Source: Adhaeribacter sp. (GTDB lineage Bacteria; Bacteroidota; Bacteroidia; Cytophagales; Hymenobacteraceae). From it: 5,284 bases of DNA. Location: the NCBI GenBank assembly GCA_028288395.1, contig JAQBNV010000575.1, forward strand, positions 1 to 5,284, in the 5' to 3' direction. Of this stretch, positions 1-5,284 are shown piece by piece; positions within the stretch are counted from its first letter, which is position 1, and each line of letters opens with the position of its first letter. A program made the position numbers and the translations under genes. The notes under the pieces are model-generated. The model made no database searches. It saw only the letters and a program-made list of their open reading frames with translations, and was not told the DNA's origin.

Positions 1-959
1 CGCCCAACCCAGGGAAGTAAAATAAGCAAAGCCAAGGGCAAAAATACTTTTAAATATTTTATTCTTTCCAGCAGAGGTAACTGCCAGCCTAAATATAAAA
101 GAACCAGACTGAGGTAAATAATGGAAATCTTAAAAGTAAAAGTTGTTAGCAGTATTAAAGCGATAAGAAAAGTAGCCGCATCAAAAATAGGTAAGGTTTT
201 ATTCCGAATCTTCTCTATTACCAGCGAAAGGAGGAACAGGATAAAAATTGTAAGGCTGCTATCGGGCATAGGCGATGAAATGGCATTCCGGAATACCAAC
301 AACACCAGCAACAATCCACCTAAATAAAAAAAGGCCCATTTCTCTTTTAACGCCAAACTGCGGGCTAATAACCGCACTTGCCAAAAAGCAAAAAGCAAAA
401 ACAAATAACTGCCAAACGCCTGCTCCAGCGCCAGAATACCAAAAGCTGCGGAACTAAAAAAAGCACTTAACAGGTGCAAGTGCGAATTAAAAGCCAAACG
501 CCCATGCAAATTTCCTAAACCCGGAATGACCGGATATTCCCGCAACCACTTGATAAACTGGATATGGTACAAGCCCGAATCCGGAAAAGTGGGGGGCTGC
601 ACCGCATGTAATAGGATTAACAACGCCAATAGATTAAAGCACCAGAAAGTAAGCTTGTTGGCAGTAAAAACTTTAAAACCATTGATTAAAAGTTTCTTTA
701 AAAATTGCCAGTCTTTAATCCAGATTAGCAACGAAAACAAACTCAAGGCTACCTGCACCTCCCAGCCAATTCGTAAAAAAAAAGATGTTACGGCTAAAAT
801 CCAGGCCAGGAAACAGCTACCCACCAGGCTGTATAGGGTTACAGGCAATGGTACCAAAATAGCTGAAAATAACCGGCTCGCTACCCGGTGGTAAAAAAGA
901 ACACCCAGGCTAATGGTAATAAATAAAATCCAGCACCAGGCCAGCAGGAGGTAAACCAT
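1..959 (-). CDS. Polytopic membrane protein, LIC_10190 / DUF8201 type (probable GT-C fold), C-terminus beyond the window
   Basis: The minus strand reads open from an ATG at 959 to the left edge, giving 319 residues with no stop. An in-frame stop lies upstream at 1008-1010 and no other ATG lies between, so the start is well placed; it has an A/T-rich upstream region and no Shine-Dalgarno. The protein is very hydrophobic, with about ten membrane segments (for example residues 1-24, 30-62, 103-120, 160-195, 207-223, 236-248, 261-290 and 304-318). Between segments lies a conserved-looking soluble loop at 127-159: D127, then YHIQ at 131-134, PGLGNLHGR at 146-154 and FNS at 157-159. A second acidic loop, SSPMPD, is at 228-233. 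From memory, this loop is the hallmark of the LIC_10190 / DUF8201 membrane proteins common in Bacteroidota and Leptospira. Their function is unproven. Acidic residues in extracytoplasmic loops suggest a lipid-linked-sugar GT-C transferase, but that is inference. Family membership is fairly sure; activity is unknown. Confidence 0.8.
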   Translation of the reverse strand, partial: MVYLLLAWCWILFITISLGVLFYHRVASRLFSAILVPLPVTLYSLVGSCFLAWILAVTSFFLRIGWEVQVALSLFSLLIWIKDWQFLKKLLINGFKVFTANKLTFWCFNLLALLILLHAVQPPTFPDSGLYHIQFIKWLREYPVIPGLGNLHGRLAFNSHLHLLSAFFSSAAFGILALEQAFGSYLFLLFAFWQVRLLARSLALKEKWAFFYLGGLLLVLLVFRNAISSPMPDSSLTIFILFLLSLVIEKIRNKTLPIFDAATFLIALILLTTFTFKISIIYLSLVLLYLGWQLPLLERIKYLKVFLPLALLILLPWVG

Positions 960-1129
960 TATTTGTAGTTGGAAAATTAACCGAACCAAAATTCCGGATA
1001 AATGTATTCATTTTTATTTATTCTGAATTGTCCACCAAAAAGAATAAAGCGCCCCCGTAATTTGAACCAAAGACCTTGTTTAATCTTTTTAAATTCTCAA
1101 ATTTATCTTTAAATACATTTTTGCTTACT
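960..1129. other. Divergent intergenic region between the membrane-protein gene and yigZ
   Basis: This 170-bp gap must hold the promoters of both divergent genes. I looked for the Bacteroidota pattern (TTG or TTTG, about 19 bp, TAnnTTTG) on both strands and found only imperfect matches, such as TAATTTG at 1058-1064 on the plus strand, which is one base short and has no properly spaced upstream box. No strong hairpin was seen. The stretch just before both start codons is rich in A and T, as is usual for translation starts in this phylum. Confidence 0.4.
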
Positions 1130-1735
1130 ATGGCATTACCTGCCTCCGATATTTATTTAACAATCTCCGCACCAGCCGAAGGAATTCACAAAGAGAAAGG
1201 CAGTAAGTTTCTGGCTTTTGCTTACCCGGTAGTTTCAGAAGAAGAAGCTAAAATTATCCTGGCCGGCTTGAGAAAAGAATATTTCGACGCCCGTCACCAT
1301 TGCTATGCCTACCAACTGGGCGCCGGGGCGCAACAATACCGTGCCAACGATGATGGCGAGCCCAACCACTCGGCGGGCGACCCAATTCTGGGCCAGATAA
1401 GATCAGCGGGGTTAACTAATATTTTAGTAGTGGTGGTCCGGTATTTTGGCGGAATTAAACTGGGCGTGAGCGGCTTAATAAACGCTTACCGCCTGGCTGC
1501 CGCCGAAGCTATAAATGGCGCCGCAAAAGTAGAAAAAGTTGAGACAGCCAGAGTAGAATTACTGTTTGATTACGAACAGATGAATAATATTATGAGCCTG
1601 ATTAAAGAACATAAACTGGAAATGCAAACCCAGGAATTTAATATTAATTGTCGCCTCACACTCCTGATCCGGAAAAACCTGTTGGAAACCTTAACAGCTA
1701 AACTTACCGGTATAGCCCGGATAAATATACTTTAA
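1130..1735 (+). CDS. yigZ: YigZ / IMPACT family protein
   Basis: The 201-residue product has the full two-domain layout and the usual length of bacterial YigZ proteins. The N-terminal IMPACT (UPF0029) domain covers roughly residues 15-125, with HHCYAYQLG at 56-64, DDGEPNHSAGDPIL at 74-87, RYFGGIKLG at 104-112 and SGLINAY at 114-120. A small ferredoxin-like DUF1949 domain follows at about 138-200. E. coli YigZ carries the closely similar DDGEP...TAG...RYFGG signature. The family is related to eukaryotic IMPACT/YIH1, which acts on Gcn1/Gcn2 signalling; the bacterial role is not settled, and nucleic-acid or ribosome binding has been suggested. I chose the ATG at 1130. The frame also opens from a TTG at 1076, which would add 18 residues (FNLFKFSNLSLNTF and so on) that lie outside the family core. 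It is divergent from the membrane-protein gene and 127 bp upstream of corA. Confidence 0.93.
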   Translation: MALPASDIYLTISAPAEGIHKEKGSKFLAFAYPVVSEEEAKIILAGLRKEYFDARHHCYAYQLGAGAQQYRANDDGEPNHSAGDPILGQIRSAGLTNILVVVVRYFGGIKLGVSGLINAYRLAAAEAINGAAKVEKVETARVELLFDYEQMNNIMSLIKEHKLEMQTQEFNINCRLTLLIRKNLLETLTAKLTGIARINIL

Positions 1736-1745
1736 TGGCAAATTT

Positions 1746-1760
1746 CAGGTTTAATTTTAC
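1746..1760 (+). repeat. 15-bp direct repeat, copy A
   Basis: The sequence caggtttaattttac occurs here, 11 bp after the yigZ stop, and again at 3116-3130 after corA. The flanks are unrelated. In the second copy it forms the 5' side of a hairpin; here the partner arm is missing. Confidence 0.5.
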
Positions 1761-1814
1761 CGCTGGACAGGTATTGCCTAAATCAAAAGATAAAGACAGA
1801 AAATGAGCCTTATC

Positions 1815-1831
1815 CAATATAACCTATATTG
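1815..1831. repeat. Perfect inverted repeat in the corA leader (possible operator or hairpin)
   Basis: The arms caatata (1815-1821) and tatattg (1825-1831) are exact reverse complements around a 3-bp centre. The dyad ends 31 bp before the corA ATG. It is the most symmetric site in the yigZ-corA gap. A second, shorter pairing overlaps its right end (TGCG at 1830-1833 with CGCA at 1841-1844). It could be a regulator-binding site or a weak RNA hairpin. The arms are A/T-rich, so chance is not excluded and no regulator can be named. Confidence 0.4.
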
Positions 1832-1862
1832 CGTAATGCCCGCATAATAATTCCGAACAAAA

Positions 1863-2993
1863 ATGGATACGCTCAAAAACAGACCTAAAGTTTTGCAACA
1901 AACCCTGGCGGCGAAAAAAGTTGGACGCCGGCCGGGCTTTTTATATGTACCGTCGGGTGCTTTAAAGCCCCGTTTGTTTTTGCTCTCGTTCGATAAAGAT
2001 TTTTTCGAAGATAATGAGTTCCAAACGTACGACGAACTCCTGGCTTTTTACCAGCTACACCCCCATGCCCGCCATTGGATAGATGTACGGGGTTACGCCG
2101 ATCTGGACTTATTGCAGCGGTTTATTTCTGATTTTAATATTCATCCCCTGCAAATGGAGGATGTAATAAATGATTACCAGCGCCCCAAAGTAGAAGAAGA
2201 AGACAGCCGTTTATTTATCGTGTCACGGATGATTAATTTCACCAAAGATAAATGTATAGACGACGATCAGCTTTCTATATTTTCCGGTACTAATTACGTT
2301 ATTACGTTCCAGAGCGATTATGAAGATTGCCTGGATGTACTCCGGGAACGCATTAAAGCCGGAAAAGGCACCCTCCGGAAAAGGCCGGTGCTGTACCTGG
2401 CCTACGCCCTCATGGACGTGGTAATAGACAATTATTTTGTTGTTCTGATTCAGATGAGCGAGTATATTGAGGCGCTGGAAGATTGCCTGTTTGAACAACC
2501 AGATAAAAAAACCCTGAACCAGATCCTGAATATCCGGCGCGAAGTAAACAAATTGCGGCGGATTGCCTGGTCGGAGCGCGATAAAATAAACGAAATGTTA
2601 CGCGACGAAGACATGATACCGGACGATGAGATGCGTATTTATTTTAAAGACACCTCCGACCATATTATTCAGGTGATAGATCTGATTGATAGCTACCGGG
2701 AGATGATTGGTAACCTCACCGAACTTTATTTATCTAATGTAAGTAACCGCATGAACGAAATCATGAAAGTACTTACTATTATTTCGAGCATTTTTATTCC
2801 ACTTAGTTTTTTTGCCAGTTTATACGGCATGAATTTTTCCCGCGAAAATCCGCACGGTGGCATTAACCGACTGAATATGCCAGAACTGTACCATCCTTAT
2901 GGCTACGTAATAGTGCTAGGCGCTATGGGTTTGCTCGTGGTGGTTCAACTGTATTATTTCTGGCGCAAAGGTTGGTTAGGTTGGAATAGTTAA
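1863..2993 (+). CDS. corA: CorA-type magnesium / divalent cation transporter
   Basis: The product is a 376-residue CorA/MIT-family channel subunit, complete and slightly longer than the roughly 315-350 residues common in the family. CorA forms a homopentamer in the inner membrane and moves Mg2+ (also Co2+ or Ni2+ in some members) inward. The large cytoplasmic N-terminal domain (about 25-290) includes an alpha/beta part and then long charged helices from about 190 to 300. TM1 lies at about 302-320 and ends in the defining selectivity motif GMN at 322-324 (in YGMNF). A short periplasmic loop with MPEL at 339-342 follows. TM2 is at about 347-367, with a basic C-terminal tail (WRKGW). The first 25 residues are basic and outside the core. 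The ATG at 1863 follows an A/T-rich stretch and no Shine-Dalgarno. It is likely transcribed on its own or with yigZ, and a terminator-like hairpin follows. Confidence 0.96.
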   Translation: MDTLKNRPKVLQQTLAAKKVGRRPGFLYVPSGALKPRLFLLSFDKDFFEDNEFQTYDELLAFYQLHPHARHWIDVRGYADLDLLQRFISDFNIHPLQMEDVINDYQRPKVEEEDSRLFIVSRMINFTKDKCIDDDQLSIFSGTNYVITFQSDYEDCLDVLRERIKAGKGTLRKRPVLYLAYALMDVVIDNYFVVLIQMSEYIEALEDCLFEQPDKKTLNQILNIRREVNKLRRIAWSERDKINEMLRDEDMIPDDEMRIYFKDTSDHIIQVIDLIDSYREMIGNLTELYLSNVSNRMNEIMKVLTIISSIFIPLSFFASLYGMNFSRENPHGGINRLNMPELYHPYGYVIVLGAMGLLVVVQLYYFWRKGWLGWNS

Positions 2994-3041
2994 AAGTCAA
3001 TGGTCTGTTTTATTACCTTTTGGTCTGCCGGCGATTGCCTT

Positions 3042-3078
3042 CTTTGCGTGGAATACCAGAATTGCAAGGTTATTTTTT
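3042..3078 (+). terminator. Probable intrinsic terminator of corA
   Basis: The arms CTTTGC (3042-3047) and GCAAGG (3064-3069) pair over 6 bp with one G-U wobble. An inner GG/CC pair (3050-3051 with 3056-3057) closes an AATA loop. The U-rich run TTATTTTTT follows directly at 3070-3078. It lies about 50-85 bp after the corA stop, where a terminator is expected. The stem is modest, so strength is uncertain. Confidence 0.45.
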
Positions 3079-3096
3079 AATAATACCGCAATAATG

Positions 3097-3104
3097 TACC
3101 TTTG
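3097..3104 (+). promoter_or_regulatory. Bacteroidota-type -7 promoter element (TACCTTTG)
   Basis: TACCTTTG is an exact match to the TAnnTTTG -7 consensus used by the primary sigma factor of Bacteroidota. The place where the -33 box should be (about 3074-3077) reads TTTT rather than TTTG or TTG, so the match is half complete. Transcription would begin near 3110-3112, just past the corA terminator, and would give a leader of about 277 nt before the PTPS/QueD-family gene. Confidence 0.4.
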
Positions 3105-3112
3105 AACTTACC

Positions 3113-3178
3113 GGGCAGGTTTAATTTTACAACTTATTTAAAACAGGGAATGTAAAACGGATACCTGCTTTCTTTTCC
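3113..3178 (+). other. Leader hairpin followed by a U-rich tract (possible attenuator or short RNA)
   Basis: Two nested stems can be read: GCAGGT (3115-3120) with ACCTGC (3163-3168), and inside it TTTTAC (3125-3130) with GTAAAA (3152-3157), separated by small internal loops. Two G-U pairs could extend the outer stem to 3113 and 3170. The pyrimidine tract TTTCTTTTCC follows at 3169-3178. The outer stem begins within a few bases of the transcript start predicted from the -7 box at 3097-3104. It may be a 5' stabilising structure, a premature terminator, or a small RNA of about 65 nt. No known RNA family was recognised. Confidence 0.4.
3116..3130 (+). repeat. 15-bp direct repeat, copy B
   Basis: This is the second exact copy of caggtttaattttac (first copy at 1746-1760). 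Here it supplies the 5' arms of both stems of the leader hairpin. Confidence 0.5.
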
Positions 3179-3387
3179 GGAGGTAGATTGTTTTTTATTT
3201 TAAAGAATTAAAAATATATTCATTTCTCCTGTTTAAATTTAGTCTTAACCCTTTAAGAGCAGTTATTATTTTACATATAAACGTATAAAATATTAACTAT
3301 TTAGTCTTAAACTCAGCACCCGAAATGATTAAAACCATTTAACTTTTTACCGTCCGAACATTATTCACCCCAGCTTGTTACATTGCC

Positions 3388-3795
3388 ATGAAGGTTACCG
3401 TTTGTAGAAAAGAACATTTTAATGCAGCGCACCGCCTGTACAATCCGGCCTGGAGCCAGTCTAAAAACAATGATTTTTTTGGCAAGTGCAGTAACCCGAA
3501 TTTTCATGGGCATAATTACGAACTGATAGTAAAACTGACGGGCGCCATAAACCCCGAAACAGGCTATGTCTATGACATGAAGGTTCTCAGCACTCTCATC
3601 CAAAAAGAAATAATTCTTAAATTTGATCACCGGAACCTGAACCTGGATACCGAAGAATTCCGGAACCTAATTCCTACCGCCGAAAATATTGCCGTTGTTA
3701 TCTGGGAACGGTTGCGCCACCATATTTCTCCGGATTATAGCCTGTCTGTAACTTTATTTGAAACCGAACGCAATTTTGTAGAATATAATGGATAA
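3388..3795 (+). CDS. queD: 6-pyruvoyl- / 6-carboxy-tetrahydropterin synthase (PTPS/QueD family)
   Basis: The 135-residue product is a complete, normal-length member of the COG0720 family. The zinc ligands are visible as H15 (in NAAHRL), H40 and H42 (in FHGHNY). The catalytic nucleophile is C34 (in FGKCSNPN), the Asp-His pair is D80-H81 (in KFDHRNL), and the pterin-anchoring glutamate is E125 (in FETE). These enzymes act on 7,8-dihydroneopterin triphosphate, the FolE product, giving 6-pyruvoyl-tetrahydropterin (PTPS) or 6-carboxy-tetrahydropterin (QueD, queuosine pathway). The nucleophile spacing is C-x5-HGH, as in animal PTPS (C-NNPNG-HGH), not C-x3-HGH as in E. coli QueD. The surrounding segments (FGKC, NPN, HGHNY, ENIAVVIWE) also look PTPS-like. 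The symbol given is the usual family label; the subtype is open. The gene overlaps folE by 8 bp. The ATG at 3388 is the only sensible start and has no Shine-Dalgarno. Confidence 0.92.
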   Translation: MKVTVCRKEHFNAAHRLYNPAWSQSKNNDFFGKCSNPNFHGHNYELIVKLTGAINPETGYVYDMKVLSTLIQKEIILKFDHRNLNLDTEEFRNLIPTAENIAVVIWERLRHHISPDYSLSVTLFETERNFVEYNG

Positions 3796-4447
3796 ACACG
3801 ATATAGAAGCGGGGGAACTCGAACCGGAGCATGAAAATTCATCGGTACAAACGCCCCTGCGGGAAGATGCTTTTATGATGACGGACGATTTAAAAATTGA
3901 ACTGATTGAAAAGCATTTTAAAGAAATAATGCACATATTGGGCCTGGACTTAACCGACGACAGCCTGCAGGGCACCCCCCGCCGGGTAGCCAAAATGTAC
4001 GTAAATGAAATTTTTCGGGGATTAAATCCGAAAAACAAGCCCCAAGCGAAGCTTTTTGAAAACCGTTATGCTTATAACCAGATGTTGGTGGAGCGTAATA
4101 TTACCCTTTATTCTTACTGCGAGCATCATTTTGTACCTATAATTGGAAAAGCCCACGTGGCTTATATTCCGGATAAAAACGTTGTAGGCCTATCTAAGCT
4201 AAACCGCATCGTGCAATATTATGCCAAACGGCCGCAGGTGCAGGAACGCCTCACCATGCAAATTGCCGATGAACTGAAGTCGATGCTGTTTACAGAAAAC
4301 GTAGCAGTTTTTATCGAAGCCGATCATTTATGTGTAATGAGCCGCGGCGTAAACGATGTTAGCAGCAGCACCATCACTACCGAATTTTCCGGTTTATTTC
4401 AGCAGGATCAATACCGGAATGAGTTTCTGAGCTACATCCGCAAATAA
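3788..4447 (+). CDS. folE: GTP cyclohydrolase I
   Basis: The 219-residue product converts GTP to 7,8-dihydroneopterin triphosphate plus formate in the cytoplasm, the entry step to folate, queuosine and tetrahydropterins. All active-site features are present. The zinc ligands are C111 and H114 (in YCEHHF) and C182 (in DHLCVMSRGV). The catalytic histidines are H113 and H180. The family blocks GTPRRVAKM (62-70), YIPDKNVVGLSKLNR (126-140) and QVQERLT (150-156) are intact. An acidic tail of about 20 residues precedes TPLREDAF (22-29). From memory, a TPLR-x-DAF block is usual in Bacteroidota FolE, which favours the ATG at 3788 over M30/M31 (3875-3880). The ATG lies inside the last codons of the PTPS/QueD gene (8-bp overlap in another frame), so the two are almost certainly one transcript with coupled translation. 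The pairing puts the substrate-producing enzyme beside its consumer. Confidence 0.97.
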   Translation: MDKHDIEAGELEPEHENSSVQTPLREDAFMMTDDLKIELIEKHFKEIMHILGLDLTDDSLQGTPRRVAKMYVNEIFRGLNPKNKPQAKLFENRYAYNQMLVERNITLYSYCEHHFVPIIGKAHVAYIPDKNVVGLSKLNRIVQYYAKRPQVQERLTMQIADELKSMLFTENVAVFIEADHLCVMSRGVNDVSSSTITTEFSGLFQQDQYRNEFLSYIRK

Positions 4448-4567
4448 AGAGCTATTAAATAACGAGCAACTACCGAAGTACCGGAATTGCAGGCCCTACC
4501 TTTTAGGTAATTGCACGTAAAATCCTTTTCTGGTAAATACCTGGAAAATTAATTTCAAAATGGAAAA
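4448..4567. other. Gap between folE and the SDR gene with small hairpins
   Basis: The 120-bp gap holds a perfect small hairpin, TACCT (4497-4501) and AGGTA (4505-4509) around TTT, flanked by a direct repeat aattgca (4485-4491 and 4509-4515). A second dyad, GGTA-AA-TACC, is at 4532-4541. Neither stem is followed by a good U run, so a strong terminator is not evident. TACCTTTT at 4497 is one base off the -7 consensus but lacks an upstream box. The SDR gene may be read through from folE or have its own weak promoter. Confidence 0.35.
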
Positions 4568-5284
4568 ATGTCAGGAAGAATATTAATTACGGGCGGCACG
4601 GGCTTAATTGGTTCGCGACTTTCCGAGATGCTCATCGACCAGGGTTATGAGGTAGCCCATTTAAGCCGGCAAACCAACCCCCATGCCCATTACAAAACTT
4701 TTAAGTGGGACCTGGAACAGGGAAGCATTGACGATAGTGTATTGGGTTATGCCGATTACATTATACATCTGGCCGGGGCCAACGTAGCCGATGGCAAATG
4801 GACTTCTCAAAGAAAAAAAGAAATACTGGATAGCCGCCTCAAAGCTACCAACCTGCTGTGGCAGTGCCTGAACAAAACCCCGCATCACGTTAAAGCTTTT
4901 ATTTCTGCTTCAGCCATTGGTATTTACGGCGATACCGGCGACCGATTGGTAACTGAAGAAAGCAATTATGGCAATGATTTTTTAGCTTCGGTAACTAAAC
5001 TGTGGGAAACCGCTGCCTGGCGGATTCATGAGCTAAATATCCGCACGTGTATTTTCCGGATTGGCGTGGTGCTAAGCGATAAAGGCGGCGCCTTGCCGCA
5101 GATGGCGCGGCCCGTAAAATTACTCGCCGGCGCGCCCCTGGGTTCGGGCAGGCAATATCTTTCTTGGGTGCATATAGACGATTTATGTCATCTCTTCATT
5201 CAGGCTATTGAAGATACCCGATACCAGGGTGTATTTAATGCCGTGGCACCAAACCCGGTTACCAATAAAGAATTTACCCAGGCC
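4568..5284 (+). CDS. TIGR01777-type extended SDR (NAD(P)-dependent epimerase-like), C-terminus beyond the window
   Basis: The frame is open from the ATG at 4568 to the right edge, giving 239 residues of a family that is usually about 300 long. The Rossmann nucleotide-binding motif sits at the N-terminus (TGGTGLIG, 8-15). It is followed by HLAGANVADGKW (67-78), SASAIGIYG (113-121), SWVHIDDL (199-206) and NAVAPNPVTNKEF (224-236). Together these are the signature of the TIGR01777 / YfcH / SDR39U1 group of atypical extended SDRs. Their substrates are unknown in most bacteria. The earlier ATG at 4560 is in another frame and stops after eight codons, so 4568 is the start; A/T-rich sequence precedes it without a Shine-Dalgarno. 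It lies 120 bp after folE on the same strand. A link to pterin metabolism is possible but is not shown by the sequence. Confidence 0.92.
   Translation, partial: MSGRILITGGTGLIGSRLSEMLIDQGYEVAHLSRQTNPHAHYKTFKWDLEQGSIDDSVLGYADYIIHLAGANVADGKWTSQRKKEILDSRLKATNLLWQCLNKTPHHVKAFISASAIGIYGDTGDRLVTEESNYGNDFLASVTKLWETAAWRIHELNIRTCIFRIGVVLSDKGGALPQMARPVKLLAGAPLGSGRQYLSWVHIDDLCHLFIQAIEDTRYQGVFNAVAPNPVTNKEFTQA

Larger units (their letters stand above)
2994..3387. other. 394-bp non-coding region between corA and the pterin genes
   Basis: No convincing gene is present. The longest plus-strand start-to-stop run I found codes for 26 residues (3000-3080). The left third holds a terminator-like hairpin, a -7 promoter box and a leader hairpin, each listed separately. 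The rest (about 3180-3387) is very A/T-rich. It carries an 11-bp direct repeat, tttagtcttaa, at 3238-3248 and 3300-3310 (62 bp apart). A short CTTAA/TTAAG dyad at 3244-3257 overlaps the first copy. A 7-bp direct repeat, tggtctg, lies at 3001-3007 and 3021-3027. I looked for a preQ1-riboswitch-like element before the PTPS/QueD gene and did not recognise one. Confidence 0.6.

Noticed and set aside
121..894. Plus-strand open frames within 121-894
   Set aside because: They are antisense to the long open membrane-protein frame on the minus strand, and their translations are basic, low-quality sequence without any recognisable domain.
1076..1129. Longer yigZ start at a TTG (1076)
   Set aside because: It adds 18 residues outside the family core, uses a rarer start codon, and a good ATG with an A/T-rich leader exists at 1130.
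2223..2498. Minus-strand frame inside corA
   Set aside because: It lies wholly within a certain gene on the other strand, and no family is recognisable.
3000..3080. 26-codon open frame after corA with four cysteines
   Set aside because: It overlaps the probable corA terminator, begins in a sequence without start-site features, and has no recognisable pattern beyond its cysteines.
3111..3387. preQ1 riboswitch upstream of the PTPS/QueD gene
   Set aside because: I could not find the small C-rich stem followed by the A-rich pairing tail expected for preQ1-I; the hairpin present has large internal loops and does not fit.
3361..4038. Minus-strand frames opposite the PTPS/QueD and folE genes
   Set aside because: Both are shadows of well-supported plus-strand genes with complete catalytic motifs.
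4560..4586. ATG at 4560 as the start of the SDR gene
   Set aside because: It is in a different frame and reaches a stop after eight codons; the Rossmann motif requires the frame starting at 4568.
4661..4888. Minus-strand frame inside the SDR gene
   Set aside because: It is opposite a clear Rossmann-fold gene, and its translation has no recognisable domain.
1..5284. Mobile element, CRISPR array, defence system or RNA gene
   Set aside because: No transposase, integrase, regular repeat-spacer array, tRNA or rRNA-like sequence was seen; all identified genes are housekeeping or transport types with similar base use.

Overview
The window is ordinary chromosomal DNA from a member of the Bacteroidota, most likely a Cytophagales/Hymenobacteraceae-type bacterium. 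The protein sequences (notably a FolE with an N-terminal TPLR-x-DAF segment and a PTPS-type pterin enzyme) look like that group. The start codons have A/T-rich upstream stretches and no Shine-Dalgarno sequence. The one good promoter-like element is a TAnnTTTG -7 box. The lineage is my judgement from sequence style and has not been tested by a search.

Layout from left to right. A minus-strand gene runs off the left edge; it encodes a polytopic membrane protein of the LIC_10190 / DUF8201 type, probably a GT-C-fold enzyme. A 170-bp divergent gap separates it from a plus-strand YigZ/IMPACT-family gene. After a 127-bp gap containing a perfect 7-bp-arm inverted repeat comes a CorA-type magnesium/divalent-cation channel gene. 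A 394-bp non-coding stretch follows, with a probable terminator for corA, a Bacteroidota -7 box, and a hairpin that would lie at the very start of the resulting transcript. Then come two overlapping pterin genes: a PTPS/QueD-family enzyme, and GTP cyclohydrolase I (folE), which starts 8 bp before its neighbour ends. After a 120-bp gap a TIGR01777-type extended SDR (NAD(P)-dependent epimerase-like) gene runs off the right edge.

The only clear functional unit is the PTPS-folE pair. FolE makes 7,8-dihydroneopterin triphosphate from GTP and the PTPS-family enzyme uses it. The active-site spacing of the PTPS protein (C-x5-HGH) matches the animal pyruvoyl-tetrahydropterin synthase pattern rather than the E. 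coli QueD pattern (C-x3-HGH), so the product may not be only the queuosine precursor.

I see no CRISPR array, tRNA, rRNA, insertion sequence, phage gene, toxin-antitoxin pair or defence system. The points most worth a second look are the PTPS subtype and the structured leader upstream of the pterin operon.
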